DNA of 64,000 nt from JALNYB01 sp963676235 (GTDB taxonomy: Archaea; Thermoplasmatota; Thermoplasmata; Methanomassiliicoccales; Methanomethylophilaceae): positions 496,001-560,000 of the forward strand of contig OY781044.1 in NCBI GenBank assembly GCA_963676235.1, given 5' to 3'. Made by a program: the position numbers and the translations under genes. Positions 27,078 through 35,950 of this stretch are shown one piece after another (positions within the stretch are counted from its first letter, which is position 1; each line of letters starts with the position of its first letter). The notes under the pieces were generated by a model. The model was not told where the DNA came from and did no database searches. It saw only the letters and a list, made by a program, of their open reading frames with translations.

Positions 27078-27881
27078 ATGCCCTCTTACGATGAAAAATA
27101 TGCTTTTCTTGAGAAGCGCGTCGACGCACTCAGAACTAACCGTACCGGTGATGAAAGACAAACAGATGGCCAGGTCTTCGATAAAAAGACCCTGATGACC
27201 ATCTACGACTTCATGACCGGCGGTGTCATTGATTCTATTCATTACCCCATCTCCACAGGAAAAGAAGGTAACGTCTTCTACGCAGAGAACGAAGACAAAG
27301 AGCCCATGGCCTTGAAGATCTTCAGGACCTCGACATCAACATTCAAAAGGGTCACCAGATATATTGAAGGCGACCCGAGATTCAAAGGCGTGGCTGGTAA
27401 TCGCTGGAAGATGATCTACGCTTGGACCAACAAAGAATACAGGAATCTCCAAAGATACAGTGAAGCCGGCATCCCCGTACCCGAACCCATCGCATTCGAC
27501 AAAAACTGTCTTCTGATGGAATTCATCGGAAACGAAACTGGCCCTGCACCTCAACTTAAGGATTATCCTATGGAAGATCCGACAGAAATGTATGATGAGG
27601 TGTTGTCATTCATTATTGACGGATGGCAGGATGCACATCTTGTGCACGGCGACCTCAGTGAATACAATGTTCTTATACAAGACGACCAGCCTATTCTGAT
27701 TGACTGCGGACAGGCCATGACAAATGATTTCTTTAACGCCAAGGACCTGCTTGCTAGGGACATAAAGAACGTCAACCATTTCTTTAAAGGAAAAGGCGCA
27801 GACATAGTCCCTATAGAAACAGTTATAGAAGAAACCATAAACGGTTCAAAAGACGAAGAAGAGGAAAGTGAGGAAGAATGA
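27078..27881 (+). CDS. RIO1-type atypical serine kinase
   Basis: A 267-residue RIO kinase that acts in late small-subunit maturation. Motifs: STGKEGNVFYAE (the flexible P-loop of RIO1), MALKIFRTSTSTFKR with the ATP-binding Lys, KEYRNL with the Glu of helix C, VHGDLSEYNVL as the catalytic loop with Asp and Asn, and LIDCGQA as the metal-binding Asp. The C-terminus is acidic. It overlaps the next gene by ATGA. The rio1-KH protein order is common in archaea and links kinase and Dim2-like protein in ribosome assembly. Confidence 0.93.
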   Translation: MPSYDEKYAFLEKRVDALRTNRTGDERQTDGQVFDKKTLMTIYDFMTGGVIDSIHYPISTGKEGNVFYAENEDKEPMALKIFRTSTSTFKRVTRYIEGDPRFKGVAGNRWKMIYAWTNKEYRNLQRYSEAGIPVPEPIAFDKNCLLMEFIGNETGPAPQLKDYPMEDPTEMYDEVLSFIIDGWQDAHLVHGDLSEYNVLIQDDQPILIDCGQAMTNDFFNAKDLLARDIKNVNHFFKGKGADIVPIETVIEETINGSKDEEEESEEE

Positions 27882-28423
27882 GATCTATAAGAATACCAGC
27901 AGATCGCGTCGGAACTCTCATCGGAAAAAGCGGTGAGACCAAAAAGATTTTAGAGAAAGCCTCAGGCATAAAACTCAAAATCGATACTGAAGGCGAGGTC
28001 ACATTCAATGAAGATGCCAAAGGCGTTGACCCTCTCATGGCACTTAAAATGATGGATGTCATCAAAGCTGTCGGAAGAGGATTCAGTCCCGACAAAGCAA
28101 TGAGACTCTTAGATGACGACCAATATTTCGAGCCTATAGACCTCAAGGACGTCGTAGGTGATAAATCAAATCAACTCGAGAGGATCAAAGGCAGACTCAT
28201 CGGAACTGATGGTAAGACCAGACAGATCATCGAGGATCTCACAAGATGCTACATGTCCATCTACGGCAACACCGTCTCGCTCATAGGAGATTCGGTAGGA
28301 CTCCCTGTGGCAAAACATGCAATTGAACTTATTTTGAACGGAAGCGAACATTCGACCGTTTATCACTATTTAGAAGGCCAACGCCCCAGACTCAGAATCG
28401 CTGAGATGGGATTCGACCTGTGA
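27878..28423 (+). CDS. KH-domain ribosome assembly protein (archaeal Dim2/Pno1-like)
   Basis: A 181-residue protein with two KH domains: IPADRVGTLIGKSGETKK near the start and RLIGTDGKTRQIIEDL in the second half, both with the GxxG loop. It matches the archaeal Dim2/Krr1 family that binds the 3' end region of 16S rRNA and works with aIF2 and Rio1. It overlaps rio1 by ATGA. Its stop lies 9 bases before the Pus10 ATG. Confidence 0.9.
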   Translation: MRSIRIPADRVGTLIGKSGETKKILEKASGIKLKIDTEGEVTFNEDAKGVDPLMALKMMDVIKAVGRGFSPDKAMRLLDDDQYFEPIDLKDVVGDKSNQLERIKGRLIGTDGKTRQIIEDLTRCYMSIYGNTVSLIGDSVGLPVAKHAIELILNGSEHSTVYHYLEGQRPRLRIAEMGFDL

Positions 28424-28432
28424 GTGATTCCT

Positions 28433-29668
28433 ATGGAAGACTGGATAAAAGATAATCTAGAAACGGCAAGAAAACTTGCTGAAACCGGTCTTTGTGACCA
28501 CTGCCTGGGCAGAATGTTCGGAAAGGTAAGCACCGGTATGACTAACGATACACGCGGACGCCTGATACGTGATGCCTTGGCCGAGAATGGACACCCTGTT
28601 CTCGCACCTGATTTCTGTTCACTCTGTGAAAATGTTTTCGACATGATGAACAGATTTGCAGAAGCCGTCGCAGAGAGGATCAACAGCATTGAGTCGGATA
28701 ACTTCCTTGTAGGCTGCAGAGTGGAGCCTGAAGTTGCACAGAAAGAGAAAGCACTTTGGGAAGAATACAAACTTGAAAATCCCGAAGCTATCAAGACCGA
28801 ACTTAACCGTGAAATCGGCAAGCTGGCACTTCCTATGATCAACCGTGCCGTAGAATTCAAAGTGCCACAGGTCGTAGCGTGCATAGACACGAGATTCGCC
28901 GATGTGAGCCTTGACATCGCACCTATATTCATAGCAGGACGCTACAACAAGCTCAGCAGAGAGATCCCCCAGACCATTTGGCCCTGCAGAGTATGTCATG
29001 GAAAAGGATGCCCCAGATGTGGCATGACCGGAAAGATGTACCAGACTTCAGTTCAAGAGATAATAGGAGACATTGCCTTGGAGATGGCCGGCGGAAAAGA
29101 ACACTTCTTCCACGGCATGGGCAGAGAAGATATCGATGCCTGCATGTTAGGAGACGGAAGGCCGTTTGTATTGGAGATCAGCAGCCCTATGATCAGAAAT
29201 ATAGATCTGGACGAGCTTGAAAAAAGAGCAAATAAATCAGAACTGGCACAATACAATAATCTTAAGTTCGTACCGAGGGAAACAGTACAGATATACAAAA
29301 CATCCGATCCTGATAAGACCTATACAGTAAAAGTAAGGGCAGAGGATAAAGTTAATAAAGAAAGAGTAAATGAGGTAGCCTTAGCGTTCAAGAATGTCCA
29401 CATTGACCAGCGGACCCCCCAGAGAGTCGAGCACAGACGTGCCGACCTTGTAAGGGTCAGAGAAATCCGTTGGGTCGAAGCGGAAGTGACTGGGGACGAC
29501 ACATTCAACCTGACGTTGAACACGGAATCTGGAACATATGTGAAAGAATTCGTATCCGGCGACGATGGAAGAACGAACCCAAACTTCTCCGATGCATTGG
29601 GAATCCAATGCAAGGTGGAAACCCTTGATGTACTATCGATCAACTATCAGGAACCAATGAGGGATTAA
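28433..29668 (+). CDS. tRNA pseudouridine synthase Pus10
   Basis: Pus10 makes pseudouridine at tRNA positions 54 and 55 in archaea. The 411-residue protein has an N-terminal THUMP-containing part with CDHCLGRMFG, a zinc-binding CRVCHGKGCPRCG, and the catalytic aspartate in HGMGREDIDACML. The C-terminus ends with the conserved TLNTESGTYVKEFVSGDDGR region. The ATG at 28433 is preceded by GTGATT, and the GTG at 28424 is inside that site. It abuts the eL21 gene. Confidence 0.93.
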   Translation: MEDWIKDNLETARKLAETGLCDHCLGRMFGKVSTGMTNDTRGRLIRDALAENGHPVLAPDFCSLCENVFDMMNRFAEAVAERINSIESDNFLVGCRVEPEVAQKEKALWEEYKLENPEAIKTELNREIGKLALPMINRAVEFKVPQVVACIDTRFADVSLDIAPIFIAGRYNKLSREIPQTIWPCRVCHGKGCPRCGMTGKMYQTSVQEIIGDIALEMAGGKEHFFHGMGREDIDACMLGDGRPFVLEISSPMIRNIDLDELEKRANKSELAQYNNLKFVPRETVQIYKTSDPDKTYTVKVRAEDKVNKERVNEVALAFKNVHIDQRTPQRVEHRRADLVRVREIRWVEAEVTGDDTFNLTLNTESGTYVKEFVSGDDGRTNPNFSDALGIQCKVETLDVLSINYQEPMRD

Positions 29669-29669
29669 A

Positions 29670-29963
29670 ATGCAAGCATCCAGAGGAACAAGGACAAAAG
29701 GCCGCCAGCTTATGAAAAAAGACGTAAGGGACCGCGGTCTTTCGCCTATCACCAAAGCTTTTCAGACATTCGAGAATGGAGAGAAGGTCAACATTATAAT
29801 TGACCCTAGCGTCCACAAAGGAATGCCATTCTCCAGATTCCACGGACTCACCGGTGTGGTCATCGGAGCCAGGGGAGCTGCATTCGAGGTAAGCGTGAAG
29901 GTTGGAAACAAGACCAAAATGGTCGTTGCCCGCCCAGAACACCTCGTGAGAACAGTCGAATAA
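29670..29963 (+). CDS. Large-subunit ribosomal protein eL21
   Basis: A 97-residue basic protein with SRGTRTKGRQL at the start, IDPSVHKGMPFSRFHG and a C-terminal RPEHLV, diagnostic for eL21, found in archaea and eukaryotes. It starts one base after the Pus10 stop. Position in an operon with Rpb4 and DUF655 is usual for Euryarchaeota. Confidence 0.95.
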   Translation: MQASRGTRTKGRQLMKKDVRDRGLSPITKAFQTFENGEKVNIIIDPSVHKGMPFSRFHGLTGVVIGARGAAFEVSVKVGNKTKMVVARPEHLVRTVE

Positions 29964-29995
29964 ACTCAGTCTATACCGTATGGAAGTGAAGTAAA

Positions 29996-30313
29996 ATGTC
30001 CGAACAATACATAAGCTTGGCCGAAGTAAGAGATTTTCTTACCGAAGCAAATGAAAAGAGGGAACTCCTCACAACTCAGAAAGCAGCTATGGAACATGCC
30101 AGGACAGTTTCTACGATCTCTGTTGAACAGGCAAGACAACTTATTGCCGAAGTCAGCGAGATCAAAGATGTTTCAGCCTTTACTGCCTGCAAAATAGCTG
30201 ACCTTCTCCCTCAGTACCCTGAGGACGTGCGTGCTATATTCTCCAAAGAGAGAGTTACTATGGAACCCGCTGTCATCAATCAGATTATCGAGATAGTAAG
30301 TAAATACATATAA
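29996..30313 (+). CDS. rpoF: RNA polymerase subunit F (Rpb4)
   Basis: A 105-residue helical protein matching archaeal Rpb4/RpoF, which pairs with RpoE (Rpb7) to form the polymerase stalk. The opening YISLAEVRDFL and the HRDC-like C-terminus (LLPQYPEDVRAIFSKER) fit. It follows eL21 and precedes DUF655, the standard archaeal order. Confidence 0.9.
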   Translation: MSEQYISLAEVRDFLTEANEKRELLTTQKAAMEHARTVSTISVEQARQLIAEVSEIKDVSAFTACKIADLLPQYPEDVRAIFSKERVTMEPAVINQIIEIVSKYI

Positions 30314-30337
30314 GGACATCCTCAACGAGGGATTTCA

Positions 30338-30886
30338 ATGGAAGAGTACGCATACATTCTAGATTACCTGTCACAGGGCACACCCAGCGGCAACTTCGGC
30401 AAGAAAGAACCGTTATGCTATGCTGTTGGCGACGAGGAATTCAAGCTTTTCGAACTTGTACCGAAAGCCGGAGCTATTGTTAACATCGGTGAACGTGTAT
30501 ACATCGGAAAAGACAACACGCTCAGAACCGTAATTGACCATGTCAAAAGACGTATTGGAGCAAGCGACCTTACACACGGTGCGGTTGCAGAACTTGAATA
30601 CGCCATAAATACCATCGTTCTGACTGATCAGAAAAGATTCATCAGATTCTTCAACGAAGCTGAACCAATTTCTATGCGCAAACATCTATTAGAGGAACTG
30701 CCAGGATTGGGAAAGAAAACAATGACCGCCATCTTAGACTCGAGATCCAAGAACGGAGCATTCAAAGATTTTGCTGATCTAAGCGCAAGAGCTGCGGTGA
30801 AAAATCCTGAAAAACTGGTCACCGCTCGCATAGTGCTTGAGATCACAGACCCTGACAGAAAACGCTATCTCTTTGTGTCCAGATGA
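30338..30886 (+). CDS. DUF655 family archaeal protein
   Basis: A 182-residue protein of the DUF655 family. An N-terminal beta-rich domain (EYAYILDYLSQG, VYIGKDN) is followed by a helix-hairpin-helix region (LEELPGLGKKTMTAIL). It is thought to bind nucleic acid, based on the fold and on its constant place between rpoF and ksgA; no activity is known. It overlaps ksgA by ATGA. Confidence 0.88.
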   Translation: MEEYAYILDYLSQGTPSGNFGKKEPLCYAVGDEEFKLFELVPKAGAIVNIGERVYIGKDNTLRTVIDHVKRRIGASDLTHGAVAELEYAINTIVLTDQKRFIRFFNEAEPISMRKHLLEELPGLGKKTMTAILDSRSKNGAFKDFADLSARAAVKNPEKLVTARIVLEITDPDRKRYLFVSR

Positions 30887-31683
30887 GCAGAGGAGAGACG
30901 GGACGTCTTATCGCTGAGACCGGCGTTGTCCCAAAAAAAAGTAAAGGTCAGAATTTTCTTATTGATGCCAGAGTAGCTGAGCGTCATGTAGATTTTGCCG
31001 ACATCTCCAAGACCGATAGGGTCTTGGAAGTCGGTCCTGGACTCGGCATCCTAACAAAGAGACTTGTTGATAGATCTGATCATGTATTTTGTATAGAGTT
31101 GGATGAGATCCTTGCCAATTATATCGACGAGACCTATCATGACAGACTTACCCTTATCAAAGGAGATGCAGTTAAGGTAGATTTTCCAGAATTCGATAAA
31201 TTCGTGAGCAATCTTCCATATAGCGTATCCACCCCTATCATTTTCAAATTACTTGATCATAAATTCGAAAAAGCTGTTGTCATGGTACAGAAAGAATTCG
31301 CTGACAGAATGGTCGCAGACGTGGGAAGTCCCGACTATTCGCGTCTTACTGTGAATCTGTTCTACAAATCAGAATGTACTATACTAGAAAAAGTACCTCG
31401 CTCAAGATTCAAACCTCAACCCCGTGTAGATTCCGCTTTGGTGCAGATAATCCCACGCCCGGCACCATTCTCTGTGAAGGACGAGAACATGTTCTTCAAG
31501 ATCACCGAAGTGACATTTAACCACAGAAGAAAACAGATAGGCACCTCGTTGAGATCTGCAAGCCTTATTGGACCCGATGACGAAGTTCCATACATGAACG
31601 CACGCGTGGAATCGCTAAGACCTGTTGAAATAGCAGAATTGGCTGATGCGGTCTTTGATATCAATAATAAAAAAGACCTCTGA
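30883..31683 (+). CDS. ksgA: 16S rRNA dimethyladenosine transferase
   Basis: KsgA/Dim1 dimethylates two adjacent adenines in helix 45 of 16S rRNA. The 266-residue Rossmann methyltransferase has GQNFLIDARVAE, VLEVGPGLGILT for SAM binding and NLPYSVSTPI, the NLPY catalytic motif, then the C-terminal helical domain with FNHRRKQ. It is the last gene of the operon begun by aIF1A; its stop codon lies inside a strong hairpin. Confidence 0.95.
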   Translation: MSRGETGRLIAETGVVPKKSKGQNFLIDARVAERHVDFADISKTDRVLEVGPGLGILTKRLVDRSDHVFCIELDEILANYIDETYHDRLTLIKGDAVKVDFPEFDKFVSNLPYSVSTPIIFKLLDHKFEKAVVMVQKEFADRMVADVGSPDYSRLTVNLFYKSECTILEKVPRSRFKPQPRVDSALVQIIPRPAPFSVKDENMFFKITEVTFNHRRKQIGTSLRSASLIGPDDEVPYMNARVESLRPVEIAELADAVFDINNKKDL

Positions 31684-31705
31684 CAAGCATCATAATTGTC
31701 AGAGG
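31677..31705. terminator. Hairpin spanning the ksgA stop, between convergent operons
   Basis: CCTCTGACA and TGTCAGAGG form a perfect 9-bp stem around an 11-base loop. The ksgA TGA (31681-31683) is inside the left arm. It lies between ksgA and the convergent Feo operon and could end both transcripts. Confidence 0.6.
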
Positions 31706-31729
31706 CGGTAATAACTTAGACGGAGTTTT

Positions 31730-31885
31730 TCAATTCTTTCGATCATCACCTCTTTTACAGCAACACCTACTACATCCTTTGCAATCATTACACGCCCCAC
31801 CTTTCCTGATATCTACATACACAACATATGCGGAAACAATTAACACAACAAATGTTGCAATACCTATCAAGATGCTGCTCAACAT
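31730..31885 (-). CDS. FeoB-associated Cys-rich membrane protein
   Basis: A 51-residue protein, one membrane span (residues 4-25) followed by a short cytoplasmic tail with GGACNDCKGCSRCCCKRG. This is the layout of the small FeoB-associated Cys-rich proteins found downstream of feoB. It overlaps the feoB end by 7 bases. The six cysteines suggest iron or cluster binding near the FeoB exit. Confidence 0.85.
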   Translation of the reverse strand: MLSSILIGIATFVVLIVSAYVVYVDIRKGGACNDCKGCSRCCCKRGDDRKN

Positions 31886-34020
31886 GTTCTCTCAACCCCT
31901 GATGCTTCTTTTAACTTGCATCTAAAGGGGTCCTTGGATCCCAACATATACACAAATATTCCTGATAGGATAATAGCTGAGACGGTTCCAATTCCGAACG
32001 TCCCATATACGACCAAACATCCAATCTGATAGACGATCATTGCAACCGCATATGCGAACACACACTGATATGCAACTGCGAATCCTGTTGCCTTCCAACT
32101 TCCAAGTTCCCTCTTCATTGCACCTATTGCTGCAAAGCATGGAGCGCAAAGCAGATTGAATATCAAAAATGACAGACCCGCAATAGGCGTTATAAGTGCC
32201 GCGATGGCAGTCCATATCTCGTCTCCAGCTTCAGAAACATCTGCATATCCAAATAATACTCCGAACGTTCCAACCACATTTTCTTTTGCAAGAAGGCCTG
32301 TTATCGTTCCAACAGAGAACTGCCAACTGCCTCCCCAGCCCAACGGTGTGAATATCCAACATATGACGTTTCCGAAATCTGCTAACATAGATGCTTCTAC
32401 ATCTACCATCGACAAATTCCAGTTGAACGATGAGAGAAACCATACTGCTGCACATGCCAATAATATGAATGTTCCAGCCTTCTTAACGAAAGACCAGCAT
32501 CTTTCAAAGGTCGTCCTGATGACTGTTGATATCCCGGGAACATGATAGGGAGGCAATTCCATGATGAACGGAGATGGCTCCCCAGAAACGGACTTCCATT
32601 TCTTCAGAATTATTCCTGAAATCAATATGCTTAAGATACCCATGAAATATGCAGCTAATGCGATCAATGCTGATCCACTGAATAATGCTCCTGCGATCAT
32701 TGCTATGATTGGAAGTTTTGCCGAACACGGTATGAATGTTGTCGTAATCACTGTAATCTTTCTGTCCCTTTCACTCTCTATAGCTCTGGAAGCCATTATT
32801 CCCGGAACCCCGCATCCTGTCCCTATTAATATTGGGATAAATGATTTTCCAGAAAGTCCGAACTTCCTGAACACACGATCCATGACAAAAGCTATCCTCG
32901 ACATGTATCCGCAATCCTCTAATATCACAAGGAGAACGAATAAGACCAGTATCTGAGGCAGAAATCCGAGTACAGCGCCAACCCCTCCGATCATTCCATC
33001 GACAATCAATCCTATCAAAGCAGGATCTACACTCATGCCTTCCAACCATGATCGTGTATTGGGAATGATATATTCCCCGAAAAGAACATCATTCACCCAA
33101 TCTGTTCCGATAGAACCTATTGTAGATATTGAGACATAATATACAAAGAACATAACACCGGCGAAAATAGGAAGGCCCAACCAACGACTAGTCACTATCC
33201 TATCAACCTTATCAGATCTTGTCATTTTGATACCAGTCTTCGAACGCACCACACATTCTGAGACAATACTGCCGATAAGAGAATATCTTTCTCCCGCGAT
33301 GACGCATTCTGAATCATCATCGAATTTGTTTTCGAGTTCATTGATGATTATACCCATCTTCGCCTGTACTTCTTTATCCGCTTCTTCCGTAACTTTCTTA
33401 TCTTTCTCCAAAAACTTCAGAGAGTACCATCTGATATCGTCTTCTGGTACAATTCCCTTTATTGCAGAGATGCCTTTTCTGATATACGCTTCCAATCTTT
33501 CAGAATACTGTACATTGGACCTACATTCCAATGATCTTGCAACATTGTATGCCGTATCGATAAGCTTTGTAAGGCCTTCATTCTTCAAAGCAGACGTCTC
33601 TACCACCTCACATCCTAATAATTTTGATAATTTTTCCGTATCTATTGATATTCCTTCCTTTTCCATCACATCCATCATATTCAATGCGATAACTGTCGGT
33701 ATTCCCATATCCAGAATCTGTGTCGTCAGATACAGATTCCTTTCTAGATTCGTCGCATCAACAATATTTATGACCGCATCTGGCCTATTGTTGATAAGAA
33801 AATCTCTGGATACTATCTCTTCCGGAGAATAGGGAGAAAGCGAATATATTCCCGGGAGATCTACAATTGTTACCTCTTCCTTTCCTTTCAGTTTTCCTTC
33901 TTTACGCTCTATGGTAACACCTGGCCAGTTACCAACACGTTGCGAACTCCCAGTCAATTTGTTGAACATCGTGGTCTTTCCACAATTAGGATTTCCCACC
34001 AATGCTATCTTGATTGTCAT
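31879..34020 (-). CDS. feoB: Ferrous iron transporter FeoB
   Basis: A 713-residue GTP-driven Fe(II) transporter. The N-terminal G domain has GNPNCGKTTMFN (G1), VTIERKEG (switch), DLPGIYSLS (G3) and ALNMMDV (G4); the membrane half has two gate regions (GTGCGVPGIMASR and CAPCFAAIGAMKREL) and the usual eight or so spans. A GAGG element precedes the ATG at 34020. It lies after the two FeoA genes and before the Cys-rich protein. Confidence 0.96.
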   Translation of the reverse strand: MTIKIALVGNPNCGKTTMFNKLTGSSQRVGNWPGVTIERKEGKLKGKEEVTIVDLPGIYSLSPYSPEEIVSRDFLINNRPDAVINIVDATNLERNLYLTTQILDMGIPTVIALNMMDVMEKEGISIDTEKLSKLLGCEVVETSALKNEGLTKLIDTAYNVARSLECRSNVQYSERLEAYIRKGISAIKGIVPEDDIRWYSLKFLEKDKKVTEEADKEVQAKMGIIINELENKFDDDSECVIAGERYSLIGSIVSECVVRSKTGIKMTRSDKVDRIVTSRWLGLPIFAGVMFFVYYVSISTIGSIGTDWVNDVLFGEYIIPNTRSWLEGMSVDPALIGLIVDGMIGGVGAVLGFLPQILVLFVLLVILEDCGYMSRIAFVMDRVFRKFGLSGKSFIPILIGTGCGVPGIMASRAIESERDRKITVITTTFIPCSAKLPIIAMIAGALFSGSALIALAAYFMGILSILISGIILKKWKSVSGEPSPFIMELPPYHVPGISTVIRTTFERCWSFVKKAGTFILLACAAVWFLSSFNWNLSMVDVEASMLADFGNVICWIFTPLGWGGSWQFSVGTITGLLAKENVVGTFGVLFGYADVSEAGDEIWTAIAALITPIAGLSFLIFNLLCAPCFAAIGAMKRELGSWKATGFAVAYQCVFAYAVAMIVYQIGCLVVYGTFGIGTVSAIILSGIFVYMLGSKDPFRCKLKEASGVERTC

Positions 34021-34079
34021 TTTATTTCCTCTTTATTTTTTCATAGCTTACGCTGTTCTTGACGTATTTCAATTAAATT

Positions 34080-34301
34080 TCACAAGACTTCGATCGATTC
34101 TGCATCCTGCTTTCTTAAAGTAAGCTCATAACCTCTCACAGTTATCTCGATCGGATCTCCCAGAGGAGCTACCTTACGAACGATGACCTCACATCCTTTT
34201 GTAAGACCCATGTCCAAGATGTGTCTTCTAAATGTTGGGTCCCCGTTGAGTCTTGCGATAGTCACCTTATCTCCGCATTTCACTTCATTTAAAGTTCTCA
34301 T
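34080..34301 (-). CDS. feoA: FeoA
   Basis: A 73-residue SH3-like protein with the family pattern CGDKVTIARLNGD, RRHILDMGLTKGCEV and the C-terminal GYELTLRKQDAESI. FeoA supports FeoB at the cytoplasmic face. It starts four bases after the Cys-rich FeoA-like gene and is co-transcribed. Confidence 0.93.
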   Translation of the reverse strand: MRTLNEVKCGDKVTIARLNGDPTFRRHILDMGLTKGCEVIVRKVAPLGDPIEITVRGYELTLRKQDAESIEVL

Positions 34302-34305
34302 AATA

Positions 34306-34629
34306 TCACTCCGGAATCAAAAAAATCTTCATAGCGAGTGTCTGATCGATGGCGACCCTAGAGCCCTTGATGTCCAAGATCATGTTGCCATCGATCTCGT
34401 TCACTACGGAAATCTTCTCTCCATCATTGAAACCTAGACTCACCAGATGATTTCTTATCTCCCCCTTACCAAGGATCCTTACGATCCTTCCGGACATCCC
34501 TATGCTGATCGTCGGAAGAGGCGCTCCGCCTCCCGTGGGTGTTTTCAATGCTTTGGTCTCAATCTTATGCGTGTTGCATTTCCCGCATCTGTTGCAACAA
34601 CCCGCTAAACATTCATTGTTACATTCCAT
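34306..34629 (-). CDS. FeoA-domain protein with N-terminal cysteine cluster
   Basis: A 107-residue protein. The first 18 residues hold six cysteines (MECNNECLAGCCNRCGKC), followed by a Lys/Thr/Pro linker and a FeoA-type SH3 domain (MSGRIVRILGKGEIRNHLV). The cysteine cluster is not part of ordinary FeoA and suggests a metal or [Fe-S] site, perhaps an iron sensor or donor. It is the first gene of the Feo operon, with a start 26 bases from the TATA box and thus probably leaderless. Confidence 0.85.
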   Translation of the reverse strand: MECNNECLAGCCNRCGKCNTHKIETKALKTPTGGGAPLPTISIGMSGRIVRILGKGEIRNHLVSLGFNDGEKISVVNEIDGNMILDIKGSRVAIDQTLAMKIFLIPE

Positions 34630-34630
34630 G

Positions 34631-34675
34631 ATTTAGGGATGCCTAAATAATATATAAATTTAGGGTTGCCTAAAT
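34631..34675 (-). promoter_or_regulatory. Feo promoter with two DtxR-type palindromes flanking TATA
   Basis: Two copies of ATTTAGGNNNNCCTAAAT, at 34631-34648 and 34658-34675, are perfect 7-bp inverted repeats with centres 27 bp apart. Between them lies AATATATAAATT, the TATA box for the minus-strand Feo operon. The proximal copy covers the transcription start and lies two bases from the first ATG; the distal copy covers the factor B recognition side. TTAGG-type palindromes are typical targets of metal-dependent DtxR/IdeR/SirR repressors, so iron repression is the obvious reading. No DtxR gene is in the window. Confidence 0.8.
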
Positions 34676-34758
34676 AATTATAGTAATTGCATATATCGAA
34701 AAAATATCTTAGAAAGCGTAAAGGTATATCAGATTGAACACAATACCTGATTGATCAC

Positions 34759-35946
34759 ATGCAAATCGGGATTGTCGGAAAACCAAACGTAGGAAAATCC
34801 ACATTATTCGGTGCTGCAACCATGGCGCCTGTAGAGATTGCGAATTATCCATTCACAACGATAGAACCAAACAAGGGCGTAGCACATGTACGCAAACCCT
34901 GTCCGTGTAAAGAATTCGGTGTTACATGCACACCTCATAACTCACTTTGTATAAACGGGACTAGAATGGTCCCGGTAGAATTATTGGATGTAGCAGGACT
35001 GGTTCCAGGAGCTTGGGATGGAAAAGGTCTTGGAAATAAATTCTTGGACGATCTCAGACAAGCAGATGCTATGATCAACGTCGTAGATGTCAGCGGATCG
35101 ACCGACCTCGAAGGGAATCCAGGAGAACCTGGAACATACGATCCTGCAGAGGATGTGAAATTCCTTAGAAGAGAGATAGAACTCTGGATGAGAGAGATCC
35201 TAAAGAATGGTCTCGGAAGAATTGCCAGACAGGCAAAAATGCAGGGAAGTAAACCTGAGACAATAATTCAAGAAAGACTTGCCGGACTGAACATCTCAGA
35301 AGCCCAGATCAAAGAAGCACTCAAAACAGTAGAACTCCCTGCAGACCCCACATTGTGGGATGATGATGTTCTTCTGAATCTCTGCATAAGAATCAGAGAA
35401 CTTGCAAAACCTATGATCATAGCCATGAACAAAGCAGATATTGCACCAGACGGCAACATAGAAAAAATAGCCGCGATGGGAGATGCGTCCGTACCAACAC
35501 TTGCAGAGACTGAATTAGCACTTCGTAAAGCGGCCGTAGCCGGACTTATCAACTATATCCCCGGTGATACGACATTTACAGTGAAAGATGGCGTAAAACT
35601 CAATCCTGGCCAACAGAAAGCATTGGACTACATGGCAGAGAATATGAAAAAATACGGCGGAACAGGTGTTCAAGCATGTATTGAAGATGGAGTCTTCCGT
35701 ATGCTAGACTATATCGCAGTATATCCGGTTGAAGATGAGACAAAACTCACTGATCATTTCGGAAGAGTTCTTCCAGATTGCTTCCTTATAAAAAAGGGGT
35801 CTACAGCCAAGGATCTGGCCTACAGGGTCCACTCGGATCTCGGAGACAAATTCATCAGAGCAGTGAATGCAAAGACAAAACGTACTGTAGGTGCAGATTA
35901 TATCCTTCAGGATGGAGATGTCATAAGGATTGTGGCGAACAAGTGA
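34759..35946 (+). CDS. ychF: YchF/Obg-like GTPase (archaeal)
   Basis: A 395-residue translation-associated nucleotidase. The G domain has GKPNVGKST (G1), LLDVAGLVPGAWDGKG (G3) and AMNKAD (G4); a cysteine-rich insert (CPCKEFGVTC) and a C-terminal TGS domain (AYRVHSDLGDKFIRAV) follow the archaeal pattern. It precedes PolB with a 4-base gap. Confidence 0.92.
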   Translation: MQIGIVGKPNVGKSTLFGAATMAPVEIANYPFTTIEPNKGVAHVRKPCPCKEFGVTCTPHNSLCINGTRMVPVELLDVAGLVPGAWDGKGLGNKFLDDLRQADAMINVVDVSGSTDLEGNPGEPGTYDPAEDVKFLRREIELWMREILKNGLGRIARQAKMQGSKPETIIQERLAGLNISEAQIKEALKTVELPADPTLWDDDVLLNLCIRIRELAKPMIIAMNKADIAPDGNIEKIAAMGDASVPTLAETELALRKAAVAGLINYIPGDTTFTVKDGVKLNPGQQKALDYMAENMKKYGGTGVQACIEDGVFRMLDYIAVYPVEDETKLTDHFGRVLPDCFLIKKGSTAKDLAYRVHSDLGDKFIRAVNAKTKRTVGADYILQDGDVIRIVANK

Positions 35947-35950
35947 TAAT

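Noticed and set aside
32156..33832. Long plus-strand frames opposite feoB
   Set aside because: They are antisense to a complete, well-conserved FeoB and have no ribosome-binding site or recognisable domain.
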